Part shown: piece by piece, positions 1-11,820 of the stretch
Position numbering within the stretch: position 1 is the first letter of the stretch
Layout of the letters: each line of letters begins with the position of its first letter
Assembly: GCA_902558075.1 (NCBI GenBank)
Contig: CACECO010000011.1
Coordinates: 1 to 47,060 of the forward strand
Length of the DNA stretch: 47,060 nt
Source: an uncultured Litorivicinus sp.
GTDB lineage: Bacteria; Pseudomonadota; Gammaproteobacteria; Pseudomonadales; Litorivicinaceae
Direction: 5' to 3'
Program-made: the position numbers and the translations under genes
Notes under the pieces: model-generated
Seen by the model: only the letters and a program-made list of their open reading frames with translations
Databases searched by the model: none
What the model was told of the DNA's origin: nothing

Positions 1-580
1 AATTTATCAGTTGTTGGAACCACTCTCGTTCTTCAGGAAGGAACGATGATTTTCCAGTTCGCAACCAACGCTTTTTTGCATCATCAGTGATGCCGATATC
101 GTTATCGACAGGCGCAATGTTGAAGTCACCCATGACGACAATGTGATCGGTGGGCGAGTATTCTGTATTCATGGTCGTCAGTAGGTCGCGATAAAACGCC
201 TCTTTCGCTGGGAATTTGACCATGTGATCGCGAGATTCACCCTGTGGGAAGTAGCCATTGAACACGGTGACTTCAGTTCCGTCGGCGAGCGCATAAACAC
301 CACGGATCATCCGTCGTTGTGCATCATCGGAATCTGTCGAAAAGCCACGAGTGATTGAAAGCGGTTCAGGTTTTGACGCAAGCGCAACGCCATAATGTCC
401 TTTTTGACCATGAGTATCGAAGCGATAATTTAAAAATTCGAGATCCTCGAACGGAAATTGTTCATCGGCAACTTTCACTTCCTGGAGACCAATCACGTCT
501 GGATTCAGGTGCTGTTTGAGCGCTTCCAGTTGGTGAATCCGTGCGCGGATTCCGTTGACATTGAATGAGACAAATTTCAT
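1..580 (-). CDS. xthA: Exodeoxyribonuclease III, partial (C-terminus off window)
   Basis: The reverse strand from ATG at 580 reads MKFVSFNVNGIRARIHQLE, the typical N-terminus of ExoIII/AP endonucleases. It continues with the metal-binding glutamate in LQEVKV and the catalytic GDFNIAP motif. The enzyme removes abasic sites and 3' blocks in base-excision repair, using Mg2+ and an endonuclease/exonuclease/phosphatase fold. About 193 of an expected 250-270 residues are present; the frame is still open at base 1, so the truncation is the window edge, not decay. It is divergent from sixA with 56 bp between the two starts, so both promoters must lie in that short gap. Family assignment is firm. Confidence 0.93.
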   Translation of the reverse strand, partial: MKFVSFNVNGIRARIHQLEALKQHLNPDVIGLQEVKVADEQFPFEDLEFLNYRFDTHGQKGHYGVALASKPEPLSITRGFSTDSDDAQRRMIRGVYALADGTEVTVFNGYFPQGESRDHMVKFPAKEAFYRDLLTTMNTEYSPTDHIVVMGDFNIAPVDNDIGITDDAKKRWLRTGKSSFLPEEREWFQQLIN

Positions 581-636
581 AGGGACCTTTTTTGTTTTGG
601 TTTGCCCGCATACTATCAGGTCTAAGGAGAGGCTCA

Positions 637-1104
637 ATGAACATCATTTTAATGCGCCATGGCGAGGCGGTTCCATTTGCACTGAACGATGGTGATCGCA
701 TATTGACGACCAACGGGAGAGGAGAGGCATCGAATACCGGAACCCAACTCAAGAAAGCCGGTTGGAAACCTCAAACAGTGTTTTGTTCGACACGGGTTCG
801 GGCGCAGCAGACTTCGGAGCTTGTAATTGGCGCGCTTGGGTTAGCGATGAAACCGCAGGTGCTAAAGGGGATCACACCAGAGTATGATTGGATAGAAGCG
901 GCGGTGACTATCGAACAGCATGCAACGGATCAGAGCTTATTTGTTTTTCATCAGCCAATATTGACGCAGATCGTAGGTCATTTGACAGAAGCAAACGCCA
1001 ACGTCGATGTACAGCCGTGCGCCGCTCCAGCAACAGCATATGTCTTGGCCTTGGAGACCTTTTTACCAGGATCAGCCACATTGGTGGGGGCGTATCAACC
1101 CTGA
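637..1104 (+). CDS. sixA: SixA-type phosphohistidine phosphatase
   Basis: A 155-aa histidine-phosphatase-superfamily protein. I chose the ATG at 637 because AAGGAG lies just upstream and translation then begins MNIILMRHGEA, placing the catalytic RHG motif at residues 7-9 as in SixA; the open frame extends further upstream but without family support. The FVFHQP segment probably carries the second catalytic histidine. SixA removes phosphate from histidine residues of phosphotransfer proteins (HPt domains, NPr) in the cytoplasm. The stop overlaps the start of the next gene by one base (TGATG), which suggests translational coupling. The substrate here is unknown. Confidence 0.85.
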   Translation: MNIILMRHGEAVPFALNDGDRILTTNGRGEASNTGTQLKKAGWKPQTVFCSTRVRAQQTSELVIGALGLAMKPQVLKGITPEYDWIEAAVTIEQHATDQSLFVFHQPILTQIVGHLTEANANVDVQPCAAPATAYVLALETFLPGSATLVGAYQP

Positions 1105-1778
1105 TGACTGAAACCATTCGTTTTGAAGTTGCTGGGTTAACCTTCCATGGGCTCTGTTTTGGTCCGGCGGACGGAATTCCGGTACTGGCGTTACATGGCT
1201 GGCTCGATAATGCGGCATCTTTTACTCGCCTCGGGGCACTGTTAACGGGCTGTCGAGTGATCGCAATCGATCAACGTGGTCAAGGAATGACCAATCATCT
1301 GAATCGTCCGTATCACATCTGGAATGGTGTTCCGGATGTCATCGGGATACTCGATACATTGGGTTGGGAGCAAGCAATTCTGCTCGGACACTCGATGGGT
1401 GCTGCTGTTGCAGCATTGGTTGCGAGTGCCTATCCAGATCGCATCCAAGCCTTGTGGTTGGTTGAGGGATTGGGACCTTGGACGTACCCTGATGGAGAGG
1501 CGCCTGCATTGTTACGTAATGCGACCGATGAGCTACGGTGGGCTAGTGATCGTCATATCACCTTGCTACAACTGTTTCGACTCGATGAGTCACAGGTTCA
1601 GGTTTGCATTCGTCGGCTTGAGATGCCTGTATCGTTGGGTCTTGGAGATCAAGGGTTTTTTAAAGACCCTCTGTTTCTCCCCGAGAGAATCAAACTTTGT
1701 CGTGACATTGGGGTGGAAACTTTAAAAGGTGGTCACCATCTCCACTTGGAAGGCGCAGAGGGCGCCATCGTAACATGA
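1104..1778 (+). CDS. Alpha/beta hydrolase, serine hydrolase-like, compact
   Basis: A 224-aa alpha/beta-hydrolase-fold protein. Visible landmarks are the oxyanion segment LALHGWLDNA, the nucleophile elbow GHSMGA, the strand-3 IAIDQRGQG, and a C-terminal GGHHLHLEG containing the likely catalytic histidine. This pattern (HGWLDN, GHS, GGHHLH) resembles the SERHL/MhpC-like hydrolases that often sit near sixA-type genes in gammaproteobacteria. Relatives are usually nearer 280 aa, so the cap region between the nucleophile and the histidine looks shortened. The start ATG overlaps the sixA stop and its own stop overlaps a possible upstream ATG of the next gene. The substrate is not predictable. Confidence 0.75.
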   Translation: MTETIRFEVAGLTFHGLCFGPADGIPVLALHGWLDNAASFTRLGALLTGCRVIAIDQRGQGMTNHLNRPYHIWNGVPDVIGILDTLGWEQAILLGHSMGAAVAALVASAYPDRIQALWLVEGLGPWTYPDGEAPALLRNATDELRWASDRHITLLQLFRLDESQVQVCIRRLEMPVSLGLGDQGFFKDPLFLPERIKLCRDIGVETLKGGHHLHLEGAEGAIVT

Positions 1779-1801
1779 TTATTAAAGAGGCATCCTGGCG
1801 T

Positions 1802-2680
1802 ATGAAGAGATGGATTTTGTTGGGTTCGATGTTGCTATCGAACGGATCGATTGCTGCCGATACACCGGGATCCGCTGATCTTCCTGAAGTGACACGCCCC
1901 CTTGGTTCAGAAATCATTCGTTACAGCGAGGGTGTGCAATCAGCGATTCGTTTTCCATTAGAACGGGTTGAGCGTGTCAATAATCGACTTGTGATTGATA
2001 AGGAACTCGATATTGAAGGCCATGTGATCGACATCACCTATCAATTAGGGCCCCGGGAAGCGTATCAATCCTTTATGGAGAGCCTTGAAAACAGACTGTT
2101 GAGCCAGGATGCTGAGATTTTATTCTCTTGCGATAGTCGAGGGTGTGGTGTCAGTGGATTGTGGGCTAACTCGTTATTTCAAGTTCGGGAGCTTTATGGT
2201 CCCAACAGTAATCAAATCTATTTCGCAGCCAAATTACCAGGTGTCACAGATCGATATCTGTCGGCCTATGGGATTGAGCGCGGTAACCGGCGTCAATATG
2301 TGCATCTTCGGTTAGTTGAACCTGGCGTGGAGGAACCACGATTTCAGGGGGTACAGACGCTTCAACAGGAGGGTCGTGTGATTTTACCTGTCGAATTTGC
2401 AGGAAATCGTGTGAGTCCTGAGAGCCGTGCGGCGATCCTGGCCATCGCATCGGATTTGAAGTCGCTTGGTACAGATGAACTAGCCATCATCGCTTACCGC
2501 GCGCTGACGCCCAGTGGAACGCTTGAAGATGCGTTGGCACAATCAACTGCTCGTGCCGCGCACGTTCAGTCATTGCTTCGTGAGTCCGGACTCATGATTG
2601 AGAACGCTTATGGATTCGGACCACTCGTTGCTCCGGCCGGCTTATCGCCAGATCGAGTTGAAATCGTCAAAATTCGTTAA
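1802..2680 (+). CDS. DUF4892 exported protein with OmpA-like C-terminal region
   Basis: A 292-aa exported protein. Starting at ATG 1802 (AAAGAGG 11 bases upstream) gives a basic N-terminus, a hydrophobic stretch and an AIAAD cleavage site, so I prefer it to the ATG at 1775, which would add nine residues before the signal peptide. The first ~190 residues match my memory of DUF4892 proteins: an early charged segment ending in RPLGSEI, ITYQLGPREA, and a Cys pair in FSCDSRGCGVSG. The last ~100 residues have the shape of an OmpA/peptidoglycan-binding domain (VILPVEFAG, a central helix rich in Ala, then IENAYGFG). Likely periplasmic or outer-membrane; function unknown. Third gene of the sixA operon. 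Confidence 0.7.
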   Translation: MKRWILLGSMLLSNGSIAADTPGSADLPEVTRPLGSEIIRYSEGVQSAIRFPLERVERVNNRLVIDKELDIEGHVIDITYQLGPREAYQSFMESLENRLLSQDAEILFSCDSRGCGVSGLWANSLFQVRELYGPNSNQIYFAAKLPGVTDRYLSAYGIERGNRRQYVHLRLVEPGVEEPRFQGVQTLQQEGRVILPVEFAGNRVSPESRAAILAIASDLKSLGTDELAIIAYRALTPSGTLEDALAQSTARAAHVQSLLRESGLMIENAYGFGPLVAPAGLSPDRVEIVKIR

Positions 2681-2726
2681 GGGATTCGACTAGCGTTGAG
2701 AGAAACTTCGTGGATACACTTTGCGC

Positions 2727-3374
2727 ATGATGAGCGAACCCAAGAATGGTATTGTCTCGAGCCAAGTCGCTCGGCAGGTCCTCGATTATTGGTTTACCGA
2801 ATACGCCAGTGGAAATCTTGCAGAAAAGCAAGATAAACGTTGGTTTGTGGGCGGTGATCAGGTTGATCTGGAGATTGGTCAACGCTTTGGGCACCTTGTC
2901 GAGCTTGCGCTGGCAGGCGGCTTTAAAGATTGGGAAAGCGAACCTGAGAGTCGTTTGGCGTTGATCATCCTGCTTGATCAATTCACTCGGAATATCTTTC
3001 GTGGAACGACCCGCGCATTTTCTGGCGATTCGCGTGCGGTGAAGCTAGCCCGTAGTGGCCAAACCTCCGTCATTTTTGATGACTTACCGCTGATTCAGCA
3101 GGTATTTGCACTGATGCCTTTGGAGCATAGTGAACTGTTATCGGATCAGATATTGTGTGTTCAAGGAATGGGTCGTTTACTTGAGCTGGCACCAGATGAG
3201 GACAAGCCAAGATTTCAGTCATTTGTGAATTACGCGCTGGAACACAAAGAGATCATCGAGCGCTTTGGCCGATTCCCTCACCGAAATGCGGTGATGTCTC
3301 GGGTATCGTCCGATAATGAAAGACGTTTTCTCAGCCGCGCGAAAAACTACGGACAGAGTGTCGCGACACTGTGA
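2727..3374 (+). CDS. DUF924 family protein
   Basis: About 215 aa, beginning at tandem ATG codons (2727 and 2730); a TTG at 2721 is also in frame but unlikely. Family signature segments are VLDYWF, RWFVGG, LIILLDQFTRNIFRGT (the most conserved block, ~residues 80-95) and EHKEIIERFGRFPHRN near residue 180. DUF924 proteins are all-helical, TPR-like cytosolic proteins of unknown biochemical role, common in proteobacteria. It follows the DUF4892 gene by 46 bp on the same strand and faces the GNAT gene tail-to-tail. No unusual features. Confidence 0.88.
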   Translation: MMSEPKNGIVSSQVARQVLDYWFTEYASGNLAEKQDKRWFVGGDQVDLEIGQRFGHLVELALAGGFKDWESEPESRLALIILLDQFTRNIFRGTTRAFSGDSRAVKLARSGQTSVIFDDLPLIQQVFALMPLEHSELLSDQILCVQGMGRLLELAPDEDKPRFQSFVNYALEHKEIIERFGRFPHRNAVMSRVSSDNERRFLSRAKNYGQSVATL

Positions 3375-3444
3375 AAATTTATTCACCACGGTAGGTGGCA
3401 CAAACCATTTTGGATGGATTCGCCGCTTACCGCCGTCAGTTCAT

Positions 3445-3472
3445 GAATAAAATAAGTTGGATGAGGATCCAA
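3445..3472 (-). terminator. Candidate intrinsic terminator for the idh-to-GNAT operon
   Basis: Bases 3457-3472 form a 6-bp stem (TTGGAT/ATCCAA) with a 4-base loop. Read on the minus strand it is followed by CTTATTTTATT, and it sits 23 bases after the GNAT stop codon. The stem is short and AT-rich, so this is only a weak terminator candidate. Confidence 0.35.
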
Positions 3473-4161
3473 GTTGTTATCGGTCAATCGATTGTTAGTC
3501 CTCGGAGGAGCATGCGAAACGCTCCGGTGGATCGAGAGGAAAACGGACTTCACCCTCAGGGATCTCGAGGATGAGTGAATATGCGCCATGTGTGGCGGCA
3601 TAACAGCAAAGCCTAGGTGTCAACCAACTGGCTTCGTCATCTGAGAGCCTTAAAATATTGATTCGCATTTCACCGTCAGTGGTATGTGGCTCAATCGCGA
3701 CCAGTAGGGTTGGTGTATCGAAACGGAGCGATTCCGCATCCAGGGGCATCAATGTTTTTTTCGGGTCACCGGTGAGTGTCATGGTGCGATGTGGGATGCC
3801 TGCATCATCAAAAATAGGACCTTCTGGCAGGAATCCATGATTCGCGTAGAAGCGCATCGCAGTGATTTGTGCCCCGAGCGTTGGCGTATTTCCCGCACTT
3901 TGGATTTTGCTGATTGCGGCGCGCAATAGTTTACTGCCGACATTTTTGTGTCGGACATCTTTTAGAACCGCCATGCGCCCAATTTTTGTCAGATCAAGGA
4001 CGCGCGCGCAGCCAACAGGTTCACCATCACGTTTAGCAAGTAAATGGATAGCATCTTGATCTGTCGGGTCCCATTCGTCAGCGGGATCGATCCGCTGTTC
4101 TTCGATGAAGACTTGGGTTCTGATTGATTGCAGCGCGTCCCGGGCAGTTGCCCAACTGACT

Positions 4162-7276
<3,115 letters not shown>

Positions 7277-7284
<8 letters not shown>

Positions 7285-8362
7285 AGGCCGCTTCCTCAAT
7301 GACAGCGCCACCCAGACAAACTTCACCATCGTAGATTACAACCGACTGTCCGGGTGTGACTGCACGTTCTGATTTCTCAAAGGTTATGTGTAGATCAGAC
7401 CCTTGCATTTCAATTACACAGGGTGCGTCAGGGGCCCGATAGCGCACTTTGGCGGTAAATCGTCCGGGGAGGATTGGGGGCTCCCCGATCCAGTTGATCT
7501 GGCGGGCTCTGAGTCCTTTTGCCAATAGTTTTGGGTGATTTGTACCTTGAACAACGACCAGATCATTCGTCTCCAGGCACTTTTCAGCAACAAACCATGG
7601 CGCATCCGAATAATTTTTGAGACCACCAATACCTAGGCCTTGACGTTGTCCTAGTGTGTAGAACATCAGCCCCTCGTGACGACCAATCACGTCACCGGAG
7701 TCGGTCACAATGTTGCCTGGTTTTGGTTGAACGTATGTTTTTAAAAAATCGCTAAACCGGCGTTCGCCAATGAAGCAGATGCCGGTCGAATCTTTTTTTC
7801 GCGCGGTAATGAATCCTTGCTGATCCGCGATCTCACGGACTTTGGGTTTCAATAAATCACCGACGGGGAACAGTGACGCGTTGACCTGCTCTGCGGTCAG
7901 TGCCCAAAGGAAATAGCTTTGGTCTTTGTTGCGATCAAGGCCACGGTGCAATGGGTTTTTTGCCTTCACGCGTCGGACATAGTGACCCGTGGCGATTAAA
8001 TCAGCACCGAGTTCGCGCGCGTAGTCTAGAAACGCACGAAATTTAATCTCTCGGTTGCACATGATATCGGGGTTGGGTGTTCGGCCTGCATTGACCTCAG
8101 AGAGAAAATGTTCAAACACATCATCCCAGTATTCGGAGGCAAAATTGACTCGATGCAAGTTGATGCCCAGTGCACTTGCAACCTGTTCGGCGTCCTTGAG
8201 GTCCGCAATTGCCGTACAGTACTCGGTGCCATCATCTTCATCCCAGTTTTTCATGAACATGCCGCTAACGGCATATCCTTGTTCTTTGAGTAGATAGGCT
8301 GTGACTGAGGAATCAACGCCGCCGGACATGCCGACGATGACTTGGGTATCTTTGTTTTGCAT
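7277..8362 (-). CDS. mnmA: tRNA-specific 2-thiouridylase MnmA
   Basis: A 361-aa protein with the PP-loop SGGVDSSV at residues 13-20, the catalytic Cys102 in [12 protein letters not shown] and the second redox-active Cys196 in [12 protein letters not shown], so both thiolation cysteines are present. It activates U34 of tRNA-Lys, -Glu and -Gln with ATP and inserts sulfur delivered by the Tus relay. The relay genes tusD, tusC, tusB and tusE lie about 13 kb away at 21369-22627, completing the s2U pathway within this window. It starts 8 bases after the idh stop and its end overlaps hflD. Confidence 0.97.
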
Positions 8363-8370
8363 GTACTGAT

Positions 8371-10623
8371 CTATGGATGTATTTCATCCAAAATGTTGTT
8401 GAGGCACTGACTAGGCCTCATAGTTTTTGATACTTCGATGGGGTCTGGCAGGAAATACCCACCGATATAAGCCGCCTCACCCTGGACAGCATTTAGTTCT
8501 TTCATAATCAGCGATTCGTTTTCCTTTAACGCGCGATAAATTGGTTGAAAACGAGCAGCTAGGCTTGGATCTTCAGCTTGCTCACTTAGGGCTTCTGCCC
8601 AGAACTGAGCCAAATAAAAATGGCTACCGCGGTTATCGATTTCTCCTACAAAGGGTGAGGGCGACCGACCAGATTCTAGAATTTTCTGTATCGCGACATC
8701 CAAGGCATCGCCTAAAATTATTGCTGCTTTGTTTTCCTTGAAGTTCCCGAGATGATTTAGAGACGCAGCAATAGCAGTAAACTCTCCCAGTGAATCCCAG
8801 CGAAGATGATTTTCTGTTAATAGTTGTTCTACATGTTTTGGAGCTGAACCTCCTGCACCTGTTTCAAATAAGCCACCGCCTTGCATTAGGGGTACGATGG
8901 ATAGCATCTTCGCGCTTGTGCCTAATTCAAGGATAGGGAATAGGTCGGTCAGATAATCTCTTAAGACGTTGCCTGTTACAGCTATCGTGTTCAGCCCCTC
9001 GCTGGCTCTAGCAAGCGAAATTTTGGTGGCCTCGCGTGGTGAGAGGATGTCTATCTTAGTGCTACTGGTGTCCTGCGTGTCCAAAACTAGTAAGACCTTC
9101 TTAATTAACTCTGCGTCATGTGGTCGGCTTTCATCAAGCCAAAAAATGGCAGGCTGTTGAGTTGTTTTTGCACGTGAAATACCAAGTTCGATCCAATTTT
9201 CTATCGCATCGACCTGCGTTAAACATAACCGCCAGATGTCATCTTTTTCTACATTATGCTCAGTGAGTACCGTCCCCTTTTCATCAACAAGTTTTATGGA
9301 TCCTGCTTCCGAAGCCAGGAACGTTGTATTATGCGAACCGTATTCTTCAGCTTTTTTAGCCATTAGGCCGATGTTAGATACGCTCCCCATGGTTGCGGGA
9401 TTAAATTCCCCGTGGGAAATGCAGAACTTGACGGTTTCATCATAGATTCCAGCATAACAACTGTCGGGGATCACACATTTTATATCGGCTTCTGATCCGT
9501 TAGCCGCCCATCCTTTCCCGCCGTTTCTGATTATCGAGGGCATAGATGCGTCTATAATCACGTCATTTGGTACGTGAAGGTTGGTGATACCTTTATCCGA
9601 GTTAACCATATGGAGGGCAGGTTGATTCTGAAGACAGGATACTATGTCCGACAAAATTTGTTCCTTGATGCTGTCGTCAAGATGATCAATCTTGGCTACA
9701 AGGTCGCCCAGTCCGTTATTTGGGTTAAAACCGATACGATCTAGGGTCTCCTGGTGCTTCTCGATTAGTTCACCGAAGAAAGTTTTTACCGCGTATCCGA
9801 ACATCACCGGATCAGAAATCTTCATCATTGTTGCTTTTAAATGAACTGAAAACAGTACCTCACGTCTCTTCGCGTCAGCTATTTCGGTACTGTAAAACTT
9901 CTGAAGAGCTTTTACGTCCATATATGTTGTGTCGACCACAGTCCCGAGTTCGAGCGGGACAGAGGGCGCTAGTATAATCTCCCGGCCATCGCGGTCTGTG
10001 AAACAGATCGAAGCCTTGCCGACAGATTGCTTGCTGATAGTGATCGATTTTTCATTGTGTCTGAAATCAGAGGACTTCATCGTTGAGACATGAGTCAAAG
10101 AACTTTTTTCCCATTTCCCCATCCGGTGAGGGTTTCTTTTTGCGAATTTTTTAACTGCGTCTGGTGCTCTTCTATCAGAGTTTCCTTCCCGTAACACCGG
10201 ATTGACCGCACTTCCAAGTACCTTTGCGTATCTTTTGTGACTTTCTATTTCTTCATCCGAGACTGGTTGATCATTAAAGTTTGGGATATCAAACCCCTTG
10301 CCTTGGAGTTCAGCGATAGCACTTTTGAGTTGGGGAACGGAGGCGCTTATGTTCGGTAATTTGATGATGTTAGCTTTGCTAGTTTTGGCCAATTCGCCGA
10401 GATAGGAGAGATCATCGGAAACGAGACCCTGTTTAGTCAAACGTTCGGGAAACTGGGCAAGGATTCTACCCGCTAGCGAGATATCACGTTTCTCGACGCT
10501 TATCCCGCATAGTGAAAGAAATTTTTCAACAATTGGAAAAAGTGAGTAGCTCGCTAGTCTCGGCGCTTCATCAACCAGGGTAAGGGTTATATCCACTTCC
10601 GTTTTTTGATCAATCACAATCAT
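8371..10623 (-). CDS. idh: Monomeric NADP-dependent isocitrate dehydrogenase
   Basis: A 750-aa protein of the monomeric (about 80 kDa) IDH class, unrelated in fold arrangement to the dimeric Icd. Recognisable blocks are [20 protein letters not shown] (~residues 145-165), the SLTHVSTM segment, [31 protein letters not shown] and [20 protein letters not shown]. It oxidatively decarboxylates isocitrate to 2-oxoglutarate, giving NADPH. It is the first gene of the operon running into mnmA (8 bp gap). Its start ATG at 10623 has AAGGG just upstream. By eye its codons look more AT-rich than those of purB or clpA, but the gene is full length with no breaks. Confidence 0.95.
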   Translation of the reverse strand: MIVIDQKTEVDITLTLVDEAPRLASYSLFPIVEKFLSLCGISVEKRDISLAGRILAQFPERLTKQGLVSDDLSYLGELAKTSKANIIKLPNISASVPQLKSAIAELQGKGFDIPNFNDQPVSDEEIESHKRYAKVLGSAVNPVLREGNSDRRAPDAVKKFAKRNPHRMGKWEKSSLTHVSTMKSSDFRHNEKSITISKQSVGKASICFTDRDGREIILAPSVPLELGTVVDTTYMDVKALQKFYSTEIADAKRREVLFSVHLKATMMKISDPVMFGYAVKTFFGELIEKHQETLDRIGFNPNNGLGDLVAKIDHLDDSIKEQILSDIVSCLQNQPALHMVNSDKGITNLHVPNDVIIDASMPSIIRNGGKGWAANGSEADIKCVIPDSCYAGIYDETVKFCISHGEFNPATMGSVSNIGLMAKKAEEYGSHNTTFLASEAGSIKLVDEKGTVLTEHNVEKDDIWRLCLTQVDAIENWIELGISRAKTTQQPAIFWLDESRPHDAELIKKVLLVLDTQDTSSTKIDILSPREATKISLARASEGLNTIAVTGNVLRDYLTDLFPILELGTSAKMLSIVPLMQGGGLFETGAGGSAPKHVEQLLTENHLRWDSLGEFTAIAASLNHLGNFKENKAAIILGDALDVAIQKILESGRSPSPFVGEIDNRGSHFYLAQFWAEALSEQAEDPSLAARFQPIYRALKENESLIMKELNAVQGEAAYIGGYFLPDPIEVSKTMRPSQCLNNILDEIHP

Positions 10624-10905
10624 ATCCCTTATGTATTTGTGCTAAGAATTTTGTCGACATCACCCACTTGGTAGACAGCTTTTGGTACTCTCAATTCGGA
10701 CCTATGTCGGGTCTTTTCCGTCCGGCGCACCCTCCTATTACATTCTATTATTTTTGATCCATCAATCATCGGCGAGCCGAGATGATGGGGCACGGAGTAT
10801 AATAAAATACTTCCGAGAGTGTTAACTCGCTGATATCTTGGTTTTCACCTGAATTTATCTCGGTTGCTTAACCTGCTAAGAACTCGGCAGAGCAAATACT
10901 ATTGT
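10624..10905. other. Intergenic: idh upstream region, no gene seen
   Basis: No open frame longer than a few dozen codons with family support. The part nearest 10623 should hold the idh promoter and leader. An imperfect hairpin is visible near 10765-10790 (ATCAT-CGG / CCG-AGATGAT) but it has no T-run and I do not call it a terminator. Confidence 0.5.
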
Positions 10906-11358
10906 TCAAAGCTCCAGCGACTTGGATGTTAAAGCATTTGCGTACGCCCAACTATAATCAAAGGCATCATGGGTTGGGCCTGTCTGCCGGGGAAATTCGA
11001 GACGATCAATGGCTTGGTCCCACGTTGGATAGGGTGCGTTTTTAGCAAACTAAACAACTGATAACGTCTTACCAACGTGTGTGAACCAATAGTCACATGC
11101 CATCATTATTTGTTGATGCGGCTGGCTGAAAACAAATGCGTAGAGTGCATCTAAGCTCGCCCAAGCGGACAAGTTGACAATGAAATCAGGTCCTAGTCGT
11201 TTGGCAATCTTCGAGTCGTCTTCTTCGAGTTCGCGCCAGCTAAAGCCGGGTGATTATTCTACAAGTCGTTGCACCTTTGGGACCGCGTGGAAGAAGGATT
11301 ACATTTCAGGTGCATCCTTTACTTATTTTATTTGCGCGACGCTCAACTGATAAGTCAT
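10906..11358 (-). pseudogene. DUF3291-like gene broken by four in-frame stops
   Basis: Reading the minus strand from ATG 11358 in one unbroken frame to TGA at 10906 gives 150 codons with internal stops TAA, TAA, TAA and TAG, and no frameshift. Between the stops the translation is protein-like: MTYQLSVAQIK, then SFFHAVPKVQRLVE, then GFSWRELEEDDSKIAKRL, FIVNLSAWASLDALYAFV, and after the TAG the segments FAKNAPYPTWDQAIDRLE and GPTHDAFDYSW. The NLSAWxSLxALxxFV block and the W-xxx-A-xxRLE-xxxxGPTxxAF ending resemble DUF3291 proteins. Several stops fall where one transition from CAA or TGG would give the expected Gln or Trp. It lies where cspD is common in relatives. Inferred to be a recently inactivated gene. 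Confidence 0.7.
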
Positions 11359-11474
11359 GACGTATGGGATCTTTATTATCGAACGGCCTTGGCATCACTT
11401 TTCAATGTCTTTCTCTTTACTCAGAGAGTTTCGTCCCCATAGTAAATTTGTGTGTAAAAGGACGTTTCGATTCA

Positions 11475-11807
11475 ATGAGTGAACCAGACATCCCCGGCTT
11501 TGATCCAGATGACGATTTAGGTTTAGCTGTTGCCAAACCTGAGCTGAAAAAGCCGCCGATGTATAAAGTCATTATGCTCAATGACGATTATACGCCAATG
11601 GAATTTGTGATTCATGTGTTGGAATTATTCTTTAAAATGGATCAGGAAAAGGCGACGCAGATCATGCTTACCGTTCACACCAAGGGTGCTGCTGTCTGCG
11701 GGGTCTACCCCAAAGACATCGCGGAAACCAAGGCAGAGCACGTGGTTGAGTATGCTAAAGAAAATCAGCATCCTTTAATGTGTCAGATTGACGCCGCTGA
11801 GGATTGA
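11475..11807 (+). CDS. clpS: ATP-dependent Clp protease adaptor ClpS
   Basis: A 110-aa protein; ATG at 11475 gives [14 protein letters not shown], the acidic flexible tail typical of ClpS, so the longer in-frame start at 11364 is rejected. The substrate-binding pocket motifs [11 protein letters not shown] and [13 protein letters not shown] are intact. ClpS binds N-degron substrates (N-terminal Leu, Phe, Trp, Tyr) and hands them to ClpA. It is followed 13 bp later by clpA; the Bpt and Aat transferases that create such N-degrons are encoded 2-4 kb downstream. Confidence 0.96.
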   Translation: MSEPDIPGFDPDDDLGLAVAKPELKKPPMYKVIMLNDDYTPMEFVIHVLELFFKMDQEKATQIMLTVHTKGAAVCGVYPKDIAETKAEHVVEYAKENQHPLMCQIDAAED

Positions 11808-11820
11808 GGAGGAGAACTGT

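Noticed and set aside
8371-10623. idh as a recent foreign insertion
   Set aside because: Although it looks more AT-rich than its neighbours, an idh gene next to mnmA/clpS fits the conserved context and the gene is intact; I have no calculation to support transfer.
10906-11358. Recoding or an alternative genetic code
   Set aside because: Many intact genes in the window end in TAA, TAG or TGA at family-typical positions, so none of these codons is generally reassigned.
11364-11474. Longer ClpS start at 11364
   Set aside because: The extra 37 residues do not resemble ClpS, and the ATG at 11475 gives the expected acidic N-terminal tail.
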